DNA from: Epiperipatus broadwayi
Taxonomy: Eukaryota; Onychophora; Udeonychophora; Euonychophora; Peripatidae
Length of the DNA stretch: 64,000 nucleotides
Reading direction: 5' to 3'
Assembly: GCA_028023455.1 (NCBI GenBank)
Contig: JAQFVV010000976.1
Span: 1-64,000, forward strand
Shown one piece after another: positions 23,565-33,822 of this stretch; within the stretch, counting starts at the first letter, position 1, and the number at the start of each line of letters is the position of its first letter. A program made the position numbers and the translations under genes. A model generated the notes under the pieces. That model saw nothing but the letters and a program-made list of their open reading frames with translations, did no database searches and was not told the origin of the DNA.

Positions 23565-24430
23565 TCAAATCCTTTTCCACATGTTAAATACAAACTCCAT
23601 CAAAGCAAAAACTTCCTTTACAAGTAATTGTTGTTCTGCAAATCCAGGTAAATCTATCCAGAGAACATCACAATTTACTATATAAAAAATCATGTTCATG
23701 AATTCGTTTTTCAATGCACTTATTGACTCACCAATGTAATGGAAGCACATCACACACCATTTTATGTAAAATATTATCCTTTGTTCATTTTATTAACAGC
23801 ATTCTTCCTACCATTATTTAGTCCAATATTAAATGCAACATTAAAGTGAGAAGAAATCTCTGATGTAATTTTATTATACATTCTATTATTTATATATGTT
23901 AATGAAATCAATATTTTCTCCTCAATATTTTTCTTTCTCTTTCTATGGATGAATTTATATAATGTATATAAAATTTTATATCCTATATTTAATAATTTGT
24001 TAACATATATTTTAATATTGAATAATTTATCACTTTGAAATTTACATAAAATATTATTTCTAAACAAAAATGATCCAAGTACAGAATATTTATGCATAAG
24101 AGAAACATTTGACTTGGGATGTACAAATCTCTAATAGGTGAACATTTTGTGAACATTTTATAATTGATTATAGTATATTCTCTCCACAAAATTAAATCAA
24201 GATATTTTATATAAACTGTCTTCAGAAGTAGCAGTCAATTTTAAACCATCAATATCATTTAATTTATTTAAAAGATGTACTGTGCCAGGTAATCCAGTAA
24301 TAAGCATATCACCAACATATCTAAAATAACCTTTAATATCACGAAAAGATTTCTCTTAAGATATTCTCTTCATAATATGATAAAATATAACTGCATGCAA
24401 CAACTAAAATTAACAATCTCATGGAACAAG
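23565..24430 (-). pseudogene. Penelope-like element, RT and GIY-YIG endonuclease, degraded
   Basis: Minus strand, 5' to 3': RT palm GYFRYVGDMLITGLPGTVHL with RYVGD in place of the RYVDD motif; then LNDIDGLKLT; a linker; ISLTYINNRMYNKITSEIS followed by SHFNVAFN, matching the LPYI..(I)..(VAF) segment before the endonuclease; and IKWCVMCFHYIGESISALKN, which carries the Cys pair and YIG of a GIY-YIG nuclease. Domain order (RT then GIY-YIG) is diagnostic of Penelope-like elements. Several frameshifts and stops make it inactive. Family members act by target-primed reverse transcription. Confidence 0.75.
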
Positions 24431-24584
24431 CATTCATAAATATGTATGGTAAACAATAGAAATTATGAGATTATATCTATGTAAACAGAAATAACTTTTT
24501 GCCTTGTAATGTTGCCAGGACACTATAAAATTACTAATTGATATTTTCAAGACTAACCAAATTTTCTATATTAATATATATAAT

Positions 24585-25060
24585 AGCTGTTTTGTTTTCG
24601 ATTTAGATGAAGTAAAAGAAAATATCTCTTTTAACTTCAAATTGAAGTTATAAGGATTTAAACCTAGACAGCTACTTTTAAGAGGACATCCTCCAAATAA
24701 TAATTCACTTTCTCCAGATAATTGTATATGTTTATAACATTAAAATGCATGAAAATATTTAATTTAATATATACAACTCTTTGAAAAAGATGAATTATTA
24801 TTTGGTGGACATCAAGTAAATATATTAGCCTTTTGCATTCTCACACCCATAAAAATAGCAATCCAAATTTAAATTCTTACAACAACTTAGGTTTAAAGTA
24901 AAAGAGAGATCTTTTACTTCAGCTAAATCTCATTCAAAAGAGCTATTATATATGTTAATAGAAAAAATTTGTTTAGTCTCAGGAATGTCAATTAATAATT
25001 GATGGTTTTTTATTACATCGAAAGATGATAAATGATCTCTGTTTACATGAATATAATCCT
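24585..25060. repeat. Inverted, probably Penelope-derived segments
   Basis: A block with 'GATTTAGATGAAGTAAAAGA' near 24599 recurs inverted near 24960 (minus strand GATTTAGCTGAAGTAAAAGA), and each is followed by a CCAAATAATAATTCA.. motif. A minus-strand frame around 24900-25060 reads YIHVNRDHLSSFDVIKNHQ, then LLIDIPETKQIF. It may be an N-terminal piece of the neighbouring Penelope element. A direct repeat of about 42 bp (24730-24772 and 25200-25243, 'GAAAATATTTAATTT') brackets the region. Confidence 0.4.
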
Positions 25061-25070
25061 TTAATTTCTA

Positions 25071-25186
25071 AACATCACATGATCACCATTTCTTATGAGT
25101 AAGCACTAATCCCCAAGCCTTCTGGAATCCATTGATTTACTCTGTCTGGCACTGAGTGGCACTACTGTATGGAGAGTTTTGCCTCT
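25071..25186. mobile_element. Family A element, copy A3 (short)
   Basis: Left end AACATCACATGATCACCATT joined, after an internal deletion, to AAGCCTTCTGGAATCCATTG and the right end GGAGAGTTTTGCCTC. Flanked by an 11-bp duplication TTTAATTTCTA (25060-25070 and 25187-25197). No ribozyme remains. Confidence 0.75.
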
Positions 25187-25197
25187 TTTAATTTCTA

Positions 25198-25994
25198 TTG
25201 TTTATTACATTAAAATTCATGAAAATATTTAATTTTATATATATTGAAATAGATAGTCTTCATCATTTCATGAAAACATGTTAATAGTCACAAAAATAGT
25301 AAGGCAAAAAATAATTCAGAAGTTTAAAATAAGTTAAGGCATTGTTATTAGTGTTCAATCATCTTTCTATATTATCTATACATCTACTTACCTCCCTATA
25401 TATTTTTTGATCTATCTATTCATTAATCTATTCATCTGTTTACATATATCCATCTCATTATCCTAATAAATTAACACTACATTTCAGTAAAACTAAGCTA
25501 GTTTTATCTAAATTTGACAATTTACTAGAATTCACTCACAATATCAACAAATTAAAAAAATTCTTCTCCTTTGTCTTTTCAAAAACTTTATTTTCTATAT
25601 CAATACTGAACTTATATATACATTTATTAATACCAACTCCAATGTTTCAACTGTTTTTATCTTCTTACAGTCATTTTCAAAGATCTGCAACAACAACACG
25701 AAGCACATATTTATAAATAAACTTCAATTATGTAAATTCATTCATAGTAAGAAAAAAATGGACATAGTTAACAGAAATAATTTGTTTGTATTAAAGTTCA
25801 AATAATTATTAATTTAGATAAAATCAGATATCGTAGGTAAACATTGCTAAGATTTAAATTAATTCCACAACACTTGAAGAGTAGAACATTCAGCAAAACA
25901 AGTACGTATGCACGAATATATTTTGTGTGTGTGTGTGTATGTGCCAGCAAAAGATAAAGATTTAAATGAGAACCACTATACATAAAATTAAGCA
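25198..25994. other. AT-rich DNA with simple repeats
   Basis: A degenerate (ATCT)n region at about 25373-25460 and a (GT)n run at about 25922-25940. Nothing else recognised. Confidence 0.4.
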
Positions 25995-26180
25995 TGTGCG
26001 CTTGAAAATGTGAAGGTAGGGACCTCTACAGGTCTTAACCACAAGCTTTGTGTTGGAAGAAAAGAGGGGAATCCTCTTTACTTCAACCTACTTTCTACCG
26101 TCGCATTTTCAAGAGCACCTGCTTAAAAGTTTATTGCCTTAGTAAATATTACTTACGTAATCAATGTGCGTTAAATAAAT
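25995..26180. repeat. Dispersed repeat H, copy 1 (partial foldback)
   Basis: Left part (CTTGAAAATGTGAAGGTAGG) and right part (TCTACCGTCGCATTTTCAAG) are inverted. The tail AGTAAATATTACTTACGTAA is shared with the copy at 59425-59550, which was inserted into a hAT element. That shows H is mobile. No coding capacity. Confidence 0.55.
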
Positions 26181-26464
26181 TTAAATTTATACATAAAATT
26201 ATATTAGCAAGAAATCTAAAAGGCAATAAAATATATTGATTTATTTCTCAATAGTAAAAATTTTAATGCAATAATAAATAAAACATTTGAGTTTGATATT
26301 ATTGTGATAAAAATGTTTCTTTTCTATAGTATTTTAATATTTTTAACTTTATTTTAACATCTCCCATACTTCCTCTTTCTTTTCTTATTATTCTTTATAT
26401 AAATAAAGACAAAATTTTATTTTTAACTTTATTAACAAAGTGACTTGAACGAATATATATATAT

Positions 26465-26830
26465 ATTTAAAATTTTCTATAGAGGACGAGAATCTTGACC
26501 TCAGGATGGCCTTTGAGCGTTTCATCATCAGATTTTCAATTGGATGGACAGTTGAAGAGTTGGAGTGTGTAGTGGATTGAAGCCTGTCCATTAAAGTATG
26601 AAGATTGACTATCTTAATATATGAGCACTTATTGCATATAAGTGTAGAGATGATAATCTGCACCAACTGATGATTGCTGGTTTAGCACGAAATACGTGTA
26701 ATGGTGATTATTTATCTTTTCAACATATATGTGTTCAAGTGTATCGGTGTTATGAGGTATAGTGGTGAGTCGTGTGAAAGTCTGTGCTCATAAACCCTAT
26801 ATATTACATATATTGATAAAGGTATATAAT
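26465..26830 (+). mobile_element. Family C retrozyme-like repeat, copy C1
   Basis: A near full-length unit in ribozyme-sense orientation. It runs from the 'GAATCTTGACCTCAGGATGG' block through 'CCATTAAAGTATGAAGATTG', a hammerhead (26653-26711), and 'GTGTGAAAGTCTGTGCTCAT', to 'TAAGCCTGTATTTCAGTTA'. The same order of blocks occurs in the tandem array at 49257-50499. No ORF. Confidence 0.7.
26653..26711 (+). ncRNA. Hammerhead ribozyme motif, family C copy C1
   Basis: Outer stem I ATAATC pairs with GATTAT, and inner CACC pairs with GGTG. Core CTGATGA is intact. Stem II is TTGCTGGTTTAGCAC (four pairs, base pair mismatched). GAAA and a tiny stem III (TACGTG) follow, with UA before the 3' strand of stem I. 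Base pair 10.1-11.1 is U-C, so activity is doubtful. Confidence 0.6.
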
Positions 26831-27569
26831 AAGCCTGTATTTCAGTTATTAAATTGTTACATTAAAACAAATATGATTTTAAAACGTACAAAATATTTTA
26901 AACTTATTTAAAGATTGGTTTGAAAAAAAAGATTAACAATATGATTACTTATTGGGTTTTAAATGATATGAAGTCCTAAAGATATTTGTCTTTCTTTTCT
27001 GAGAAGTAATTAAATTTATCTTTACTGTATAAACAAATAAAAAAATTTAAATGGATATAAAACTCATATGTCTTTAAGATCAATTAAAAAATACTAAAAC
27101 AAAATAAATGAAGCTAAAAAAAAGTGAAAGCTTAAACATGTCTGGTATCAAAAGGTGATTATAATGATAATTTAAACCTCTTCACATTTAAAATTTTTAA
27201 AATATAAAACATCGTTTAATATGCTATGAAGATGTCAAGACGATATTTAAATTACATGTTGAGATTTATTTATATTTATGTATATATGTCTGCCATTGAA
27301 TGGATATTTCAAATTAAACTTTATTCTGTAAATAATATTTTTTTAAAGCACCAATACTAATGGAACACTTCAACAAGGCAAGTTACAGCAATATGATTGT
27401 CAGCTAAATTATGAAAACTATCTACACGTATATTATGCATTAATTAATTTTAACTGGAACACATATCTGAATTTTTGATAAGGAAAATAGGCAAGAACTC
27501 GACTGTTTTAAAATTTTTATATCCACTTAAATGAGCAATCAATCTAAAATATTTTTAATAATCTTTAAA
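26831..27569. other. AT-rich DNA, nothing recognised
   Basis: No exon-like island, transposon domain or window-wide repeat was seen. Confidence 0.4.
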
Positions 27570-27845
27570 CATAAGGGATTTAAACTCAGACTATCAAGCA
27601 CCCTTCAACTATCCACACTATCTCATACAACTGATACACATGACCACACACATGTAAAAAAGATAAATAATCACCAATATAAGTATTTTGTGCTAAACCA
27701 ACACTCATCAGTTTATCCGGATTATCACCTCCCATATATATGTAATCAGTGCTCAGTTAATATTAAGATAGCAAATCTTCACACTTTAATAGACAGGTTT
27801 CAATCTACTCCAACTTTTCAGCCAACCACATCATTGAAAATCTGA
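27570..27845 (-). mobile_element. Family C repeat, copy C2
   Basis: Minus-sense copy bounded by 'ATTTAAACTCAGACTATCAA' and 'GAAAATCTGATGATGAAA'. Same block order as other C copies in reverse, with the ribozyme at 27667-27725. It belongs to the subfamily with 'AATCAGTGCTCAGTT', also seen at 36.5, 39.7 and 45 kb. Confidence 0.65.
27667..27725 (-). ncRNA. Hammerhead motif, family C copy C2 (decayed)
   Basis: Minus strand: ATAATC/GATTAT outer stem, core CTGATGA intact, stem II GTGTTGGTTTAGCAC, but the conserved GAAA is AAAA (G12 lost), so it is predicted inactive. Confidence 0.5.
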
Positions 27846-28199
27846 TGATGAAAATCCAAATCCTGTGCTTTGTAATTAATTTGTTTATTTTAACTATTAG
27901 TTATGTTTGTTTATATTCCAGAATGAGGATGTAAACTTTTAAGTTATGAAATTTTATTTTATGGATCAAAACAACATACATGATCTTAAATCATAGTCCA
28001 CTTTTAATTTAAATCATGCCTAATTAGCTATATATGTAGATAACTACATGAATCCATTTTATTAAGACTGCTAATCTAATGAAATATAAAATTCATAATA
28101 GTCAATAAAAGTATATTCAATTTAACTCTTTTGAAAAACAATATTAATTTAAAAATAGACTAAACAAATCTCAGTAATTAAAATAAATTTAAATTCAGA

Positions 28200-28345
28200 T
28201 TACATATATATAAAATTCTAATATTTTCATGGATAAATTAATTCATAGTATTAATTCTGGGAGCTTCTATATAATAAAAATATAATAGATAAATAGCTGA
28301 TGTTTCAGTAGAATAACAAGTACTTTTCTCAGAGCTTCTTCTTCT
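28200..28345 (-). repeat. Family I repeat, copy I1
   Basis: Shares 'TTCTAATATTTTCATGGATA' and 'AATAGCTGATGTTTCAGTA' with the copy at 29370-29590, in related arrangements. Ribozyme-like motif at 28295-28336 on the minus strand. Possibly the terminal repeat of a Penelope-like element. Confidence 0.45.
28295..28336 (-). ncRNA. Hammerhead-like motif, family I copy 1
   Basis: Minus strand: stem I AGCT/AGCT, core CTGAGAA (G8 changed), stem II AAGTACTTGTTATTCTACT, GAAA, then CA and UC in place of stem III. Pairing in stem II is imperfect, so this is a weaker call than families A, C and D. Confidence 0.35.
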
Positions 28346-28699
28346 GGTACCTTTATATAGGATCTGATATATTTTTTGTTAAAGGAGATTATCTTGACTG
28401 CAGATTGAGTTTATTGACAGCTTAAGGGTTGATTGTCATCATCTATACTTATAAACCTATTAAAGCATTGAGTAATTGGTTCTATTAAGTATATACTTTA
28501 AATGGAATTTGGAAGTTTTAAATGACTATTTATAAATTTGCTTTCAGAATCTGAATGTTATAATTGACTATTTATTAGTCTGCTTTCAGAACAGATTATG
28601 TTTTCCTGATTAATGAGATTTGTTTAAACTTCTTTGCCAATAGCGACTATATTATTTTACAAATATTTTTTATTTTATTAGCAGTTAGGATTTATATAT

Positions 28700-28775
28700 A
28701 AGGGATTTAAACTCAGACTTTCATACTACCCTCAACTCTCCATGCCATCTCCTATTGCTGACCCACCTGATCACA
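28700..28775 (-). repeat. Family C fragment, copy C3
   Basis: Only the terminal block remains: GGGATTTAAACTCAGACTTT and the 'CTCTCCATGCCATCTC' region. The ribozyme part is absent. Confidence 0.5.
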
Positions 28776-29189
28776 CACGTTTTTATTTAAAATATGCTAT
28801 TTGTGTAATAATTTTGCAAGACGTTTTTATCTGAAGGCAATTAATATAGTTATTATTATTACATTATTGTTTTGATATAGGAATAAATTCTTCTTCTATT
28901 ATTAAAATTTCTTACAGCTTCATTGCTTTCTTTTTTCAAACAAAAAAGAGCCAAGATTTGATTTCATAAATTGTAATTTTATTCTATCATAATTTTGGTT
29001 ATGCAGAATATTGTTCACTATTACTCTCACTTATAAAGTGATTCATAAAATTATTCCATAATAAGAGAGTTTTATGATTTTTTTTTGCATTTGTTTGCTG
29101 ATTTTAAATATTCAATTCAACATCAATTAATATTGCTGTGGTGCTCTTTATAAACTAAATTGGTGATAAATAGGCAAAATAAGAGTCAT

Positions 29190-29335
29190 AGATCACATGA
29201 CCCAATTCTCTTAAGCTTGTAAGATATAAAAAATGAGCATTTGCCAATTGCTCAACAAGCTTTGTGATAAATGCTTTCTCTGGCTAAGCATTTATTACAA
29301 AGCTTGTTTTGCAATTGGCAAATGCTCATTTTTTA
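29190..29335. mobile_element. Family B foldback, copy B2
   Basis: Starts ATCACATGACCCAATTCTCT. Its inverted arms GAGCATTTGCCAATTGCTCA and TTTTGCAATTGGCAAATGCT resemble those of B1 at 14229-14429. The centre is reduced to 'GATAAATGCTTTCTCTGG'. I could not define its duplication. Confidence 0.65.
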
Positions 29336-29369
29336 AACTGCTGATAGTATTGGGAAGATATATATATAT

Positions 29370-29590
29370 ATATGACTTCATATTATTATTATTTTGGGGA
29401 TATTCTATGTTGTAAAATAGCTAAATAGCTGACGTTTCAGTACAATAACATGTACCTTCCTCAGAGCGTCTTCTTTCTCAAATCATATTTAGCTATTTTA
29501 CTACATGGAATATGCCAATAATAATAATAATAACATGAAGTCATCATTTATCCATGAAAATATTAGAATTAATATATATATAATCATTAA
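29370..29590. repeat. Family I repeat, copy I2, with inverted arms
   Basis: Arms of about 55 bp at 29370-29425 and 29490-29545 (TTATTATTATT... with AGCTATTTTAC) are inverted around a hammerhead-like centre at 29428-29467. The right flank shares ATTTATCCATGAAAATATTA with copy I1. Confidence 0.5.
29428..29467 (-). ncRNA. Hammerhead-like motif, family I copy 2
   Basis: Minus strand: CTGAGGA (fits CUGANGA), stem II from AGGTACATG to TTGTACT with one bulged G, GAAA, then CG and UC (GUC triplet), closed by GCT/AGC. Stem III is reduced to the A-U pair plus a 2-nt loop. The GAAACGTC ending resembles what I recall of Penelope-associated hammerheads. Confidence 0.45.
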
Positions 29591-30235
29591 TATATTTATT
29601 TAAAGATGACACCAAATAAATATAGCAATTGTAAATAGACCTTTAATAATTTGCTATGCTATATAAGAGAAGGTTATGACCCATAGCAACTGAAGAGTGC
29701 TGTTTTAAACAAAATACATCTTGGATATAATTTGCAATTTTTATTTTATTTTTATGCTTGAAGTACATAAAGTAAATAAAACATTTTAAAGCAATCTATA
29801 TATGTGTGTGTTAAATTTAGAATTTACACATACGATATTACTAGCTGATCTAACAAAATAATTGTCATTCACTGTCTTTTATTTTAATGATCCTCATCTC
29901 TACTATTTTTATTCCTAATATGAATGGTACATTAAATAACTCTTATTGTTACTGACTGCTGACTCTTTGCATATGAGACATTGTGGGGAAACTTTTATTT
30001 TCGTTTAGCTTCTTTTTTCTAAGAAGTCCTGCTGATAGCTAAGCTACTGTTACATGCAAACCTATTCTGAGCTACATTAGAAACTTTTTTTTAAATAATT
30101 GCAATAAAAATTTGGCTCAACTTTATCCTGTCAATTCATTGAATGATTTTATGTGTCTGAATAAAAAAAACTCTGTATTGTAATAATATGATTGCAATAT
30201 ATGTGTGCAGTTTGTATTGTTTTCTTCCCCTTTAA
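29591..30235. other. AT-rich DNA, nothing recognised
   Basis: No exon-like island or transposon domain seen on either strand. Confidence 0.4.
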
Positions 30236-30320
30236 GCGTTGGTGGCCTAGCGGTTAGCATAGATGCCTTTCAATCAGCTGGCCTAAGGTTTGTTTCCAAT
30301 CAATGCATTTGACATATAAA
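30236..30320 (+). mobile_element. tRNA-derived SINE, copy 1
   Basis: Begins GCGTTGGTGGCCTAGCGGTT, an A-box-like tRNA D-arm, and ends 'TTTGACATAT' plus an A-run. The B-box region is decayed (GGTTTGTTTCCAATC). About 85 bp. Same family as copies at 48.3, 50.9 and 62.4 kb. Confidence 0.65.
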
Positions 30321-31189
30321 AAAAAAATCTATTTTTTTTAACTTTATTGTAATTCATCTTTAATTGACTAACACATATCTGATAAATTTAAAATTTATTT
30401 TTCATACAAAAAATATTGAAAATTAAACTTTAGAATATATTTTCAGTACAAAGAAATATCATATTAGGTTAAACTTGGGTATGGTATTTTACTTTTATTT
30501 ATTAAAATTAAAATAAAAACAAATAAGTAAAAATAAAATTATATCTTTTGAGGAGTGTGTTAAATTGAGAGAGAGATGAACGCAACTTAAGGCAGAAACA
30601 GTCTTATATAACCATTTGTTTTGATGGTGCAATAGCCAACTGCTTTCCTTTCTAATGTATTCTTTAATGAAAATAAATTTATAACTTGTTATATATTTAT
30701 CTTTTTAACAAATTTGTTAAAAAAATTACACTAATCTGGAAAATAATATATTAACTCAGCAAATAAAATAATAATAATAAACATAAATAAATAATCAAAA
30801 CAAAAGCCATTATTTAACCTTCAAACAAAAAATGTATTTGAATGAAAAATATTTTTTATTAAATATATTTAAGGCAAATTAAAGCAAAACATAAGTTTAA
30901 ATAAAAAAATTAAAAGATCAAGTTTTAATGACAAAAAATAAAATAAAAAATAAGATGGTTTATAATAAGCAAATTGTTGAGAATAGGTAACTATTTGATA
31001 TCAATAAATTTTCAGCTGACTAATTTTTTACTAAGTATATGATATTTTTAACATTTACATATACATTCATTCTATCTCATCAGGCAACTGAGAAGAAAGA
31101 CCATGGTGTTTCTTGATTTTAAACTCAGAGGTAAAAAGCCAATAAACTCACCACACTGGCTAATATGCACTGATGAGCAGCCCATCCAT

Positions 31190-31660
31190 TTTAATATACT
31201 ATATGGATAACCACATAGTATTAACAGCTGCAACAACAATAACTTATGAATCTGAGACTTGGACACTTAATAGAAGAGCAATACAGAGACTTCAGACAAC
31301 TCAAAGAAGTATGGAGAGATGCATGTTGGGAGTAACAAGAAGAGATCAAAAACGCAATATATGGGTAAGAGAACAAACAGATGTTACTGACCTTATTGAA
31401 AAAATTAAAAGACAAGTGGAGTTGGGCTGGACATATTGCTAGAAGAGATGATAATAGATGGACAATTGAAATCTTAAACTGGATCCCAAGAGATTGTAAA
31501 AGACCCAGAAAGAGACCACATGTGAGATGAAATAAGAAAGTGTGCAGGAGTGATGTGGAGAAGAGAAGCTAAAGATCAGAGAAAATGGATTGAACTTGGA
31601 GAGACCTCCATTTTGCAGTGGATTGATATTGGTTGATGATGATGATGATATGATATTTTA
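31190..31660 (+). pseudogene. RTE-like LINE 3' end (RT C-terminal region)
   Basis: Plus strand: TYESETWTLNRRAIQRLQTT, then QRSMERCMLGVTRRDQKRN, IWVREQTDVTDLIEKIK. After a frameshift come a GHIARRDDNRW-like segment, KRPRKRPHVR and a terminal KWIELGETSILQWIDIG. This is the classic C-terminal region of RTE-type endonuclease/reverse transcriptases. The element ends at a (TGA)n tract (about 31633-31650), the usual RTE 3' end. It is 5'-truncated at about 31190 and frameshifted near 31415, so inactive. Confidence 0.8.
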
Positions 31661-33820
31661 AAATAAAACTTAAATTTAAATAACAAATGCTTATTAAGAA
31701 ACAAAAAGTTAATAATTTTATAAAAATGCACTTGGATTCATGAAATAATATTCAAGATATATGTAAATGTAGGCTTAAGTGTATGTGACAAAGTCAGCTA
31801 AACAAACTATAGAGAAGTATGATAAAAAGAGATAATTATTCATTCATTTTGTCTTACAATAGAAAACTCTTTCTGATGCCTCTAAAAATAAAAATTAAAT
31901 TTCATTAAACACACACATATATAATAAACATAATAATAATAATTAAATCAAAAGTGTGTAATTCTATTCAAAAGTGAAAAAATAAAAACACCTAAAAAGC
32001 ATATATATTTATATCTTACAAAATTGGTAATGATATAACAATAGCAAAAGATGGCTAAAATTTATTATATTGAGAAGTATGTGAACATACTTACATACAT
32101 TTTTAAAAAAATATTTTAATTAAATGTCAGAGAGAAATATAAAGAATATTGTAATCATTATTTTTAAAAATTCATTTTTTGAGATTTATTTATATATATA
32201 TAAACTAATTAAAAATGAATTTAATTGAAAATAAGTTTATCTTTCAATTTTGTTTGCACATGTGAGAAGGTTTCAGTCTTTCACTTTAATTACGAACTGC
32301 TTGCACTTAATAAATAATATTTACATACATTACTGTCAATTTCATAAGTTCTGAAAAAATTACTTCATTGTAAATTGAAAGATTTCACATTGTTGATTTA
32401 CAAATAATATGCAGTCAGTTAAATGTGAAGATGTTTACAGCTTCGTGCTCTTAAGTCCAAATGTATCAGACTGGCTTAGATATGTAAAAATTTAAGTAAA
32501 GAATAAGGTGGAACCATCTTTTTCTTATAAAATCTCTGTCTTGTGTTGCAACTTGAGAGCTCCCTATACTGTCATCATTACATCTGATTGGCTGTTATAT
32601 AAGCATTTCAAAATGCACAAGCGAGAAGGTTTCAGTCTTTCACTTTAAAGTAATACTAAAAACTTTTTTATCTTGTCTTGATTTTAATTGTTTGTAAAAC
32701 TGTTGATATACTTAAACAAATTAAAAGTATATTTTAATTTGTCTGGTTATTCAACGAATTTATTTTTCTGGTCATTAATTATATTTTAATTCATACTGAT
32801 ATTTTTTGCTGAGAGGGGACTTCTAGGTAAAGTCTACAAGAATCTTATATACACAATACTTATAATAGGGTGTAAATGAAATTTCTTTAAATACACTGTC
32901 AATTGATTTAACTGACTAGTTGGTCCATTCACCAGCTATGAAATAGTATGCACAGCTGTCAATAAAAATGTTTTTTTTATTAATACTCTTGAACTTTCAT
33001 AATATATATTTATTCATATTGACAGTTTTGAGGTGAATTTTAATCAATGTTCCACATAAACTGTCCAGTCTACTAAAAAGAATTTGAATATATGATGGAT
33101 TGCATCAATATTTTGGAAATAGGTATTCTAAACTAGAGAGAATGTATTTATTTTTTCAGTAAGCTTTTTTGAAATACAGACATTTATTTTATATATATAT
33201 ATAAAAACGCGAAATCAAAATTGAAGTAATAAAAGTAATGATAATCAATAAAATATTAACTTTTCCAAATTAAATTTTAAAAAAATTATTACAGATTTTA
33301 CTAAATTTTGTTTAGATTTATATATATTAAATATCAAATGGCATGCAATACAAATGAATTAATCCTATTTAATTTGACAATATTATATTGTATGTCTAGA
33401 TGCTTGGTTTATAATATATTTGTTTGGTTGATCATTCCAAATAAAAATAATAAAATTCACATTAGGTTTAATTAAAGTTATGCTAATATTATAAAATAGG
33501 TTAAGTTAATATTTTAAATATCACTATCTGGGATGTAGTCATGCAGGAAAATTAAATGATTTCTATATTTAAAATAATATATGATTCCATTATATTAATT
33601 AAATCATAATAACCAATTACTATAATATTATAAGGGATTAACCTAAAAAAACCAGAATCAATCTTTAGAGGATAAGTTCATCATAGCACGTTTCTGCCAC
33701 TATGAGGACTCCCTTGCACAAGTCTTCTGACCACCATAATTGAATGAAATCATGTTGCTAAGTAGTAAAAGCTTTTATTAATTGCATCTTATTTATTTGT
33801 CAATTTTTGTGATAACTGAA
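31661..33820. other. AT-rich DNA with one direct-repeat/promoter-like segment
   Basis: Apart from the paired repeat at 32256-32650 (separate entry), I recognise nothing. Poly-A/T runs are frequent. Confidence 0.4.
32256..32650 (+). repeat. 33-bp direct repeats ~360 bp apart with TATA/CCAAT-like signals
   Basis: GAGAAGGTTTCAGTCTTTCA occurs near 32264 and 32623 in matching context. Before the second copy lie ATTGG (an inverted CCAAT box) and TATATAAG (32596-32603); TCAGTC (32632) resembles an arthropod initiator, at slightly longer than ideal spacing. It may be a terminal repeat or a promoter remnant; no neighbouring ORF supports either. Confidence 0.3.
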
Positions 33821-33822
33821 AA

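Noticed and set aside
31160-31200. CTGATGAG near 31170 as a ribozyme core
   Set aside because: No GAAA and no stem II follow.
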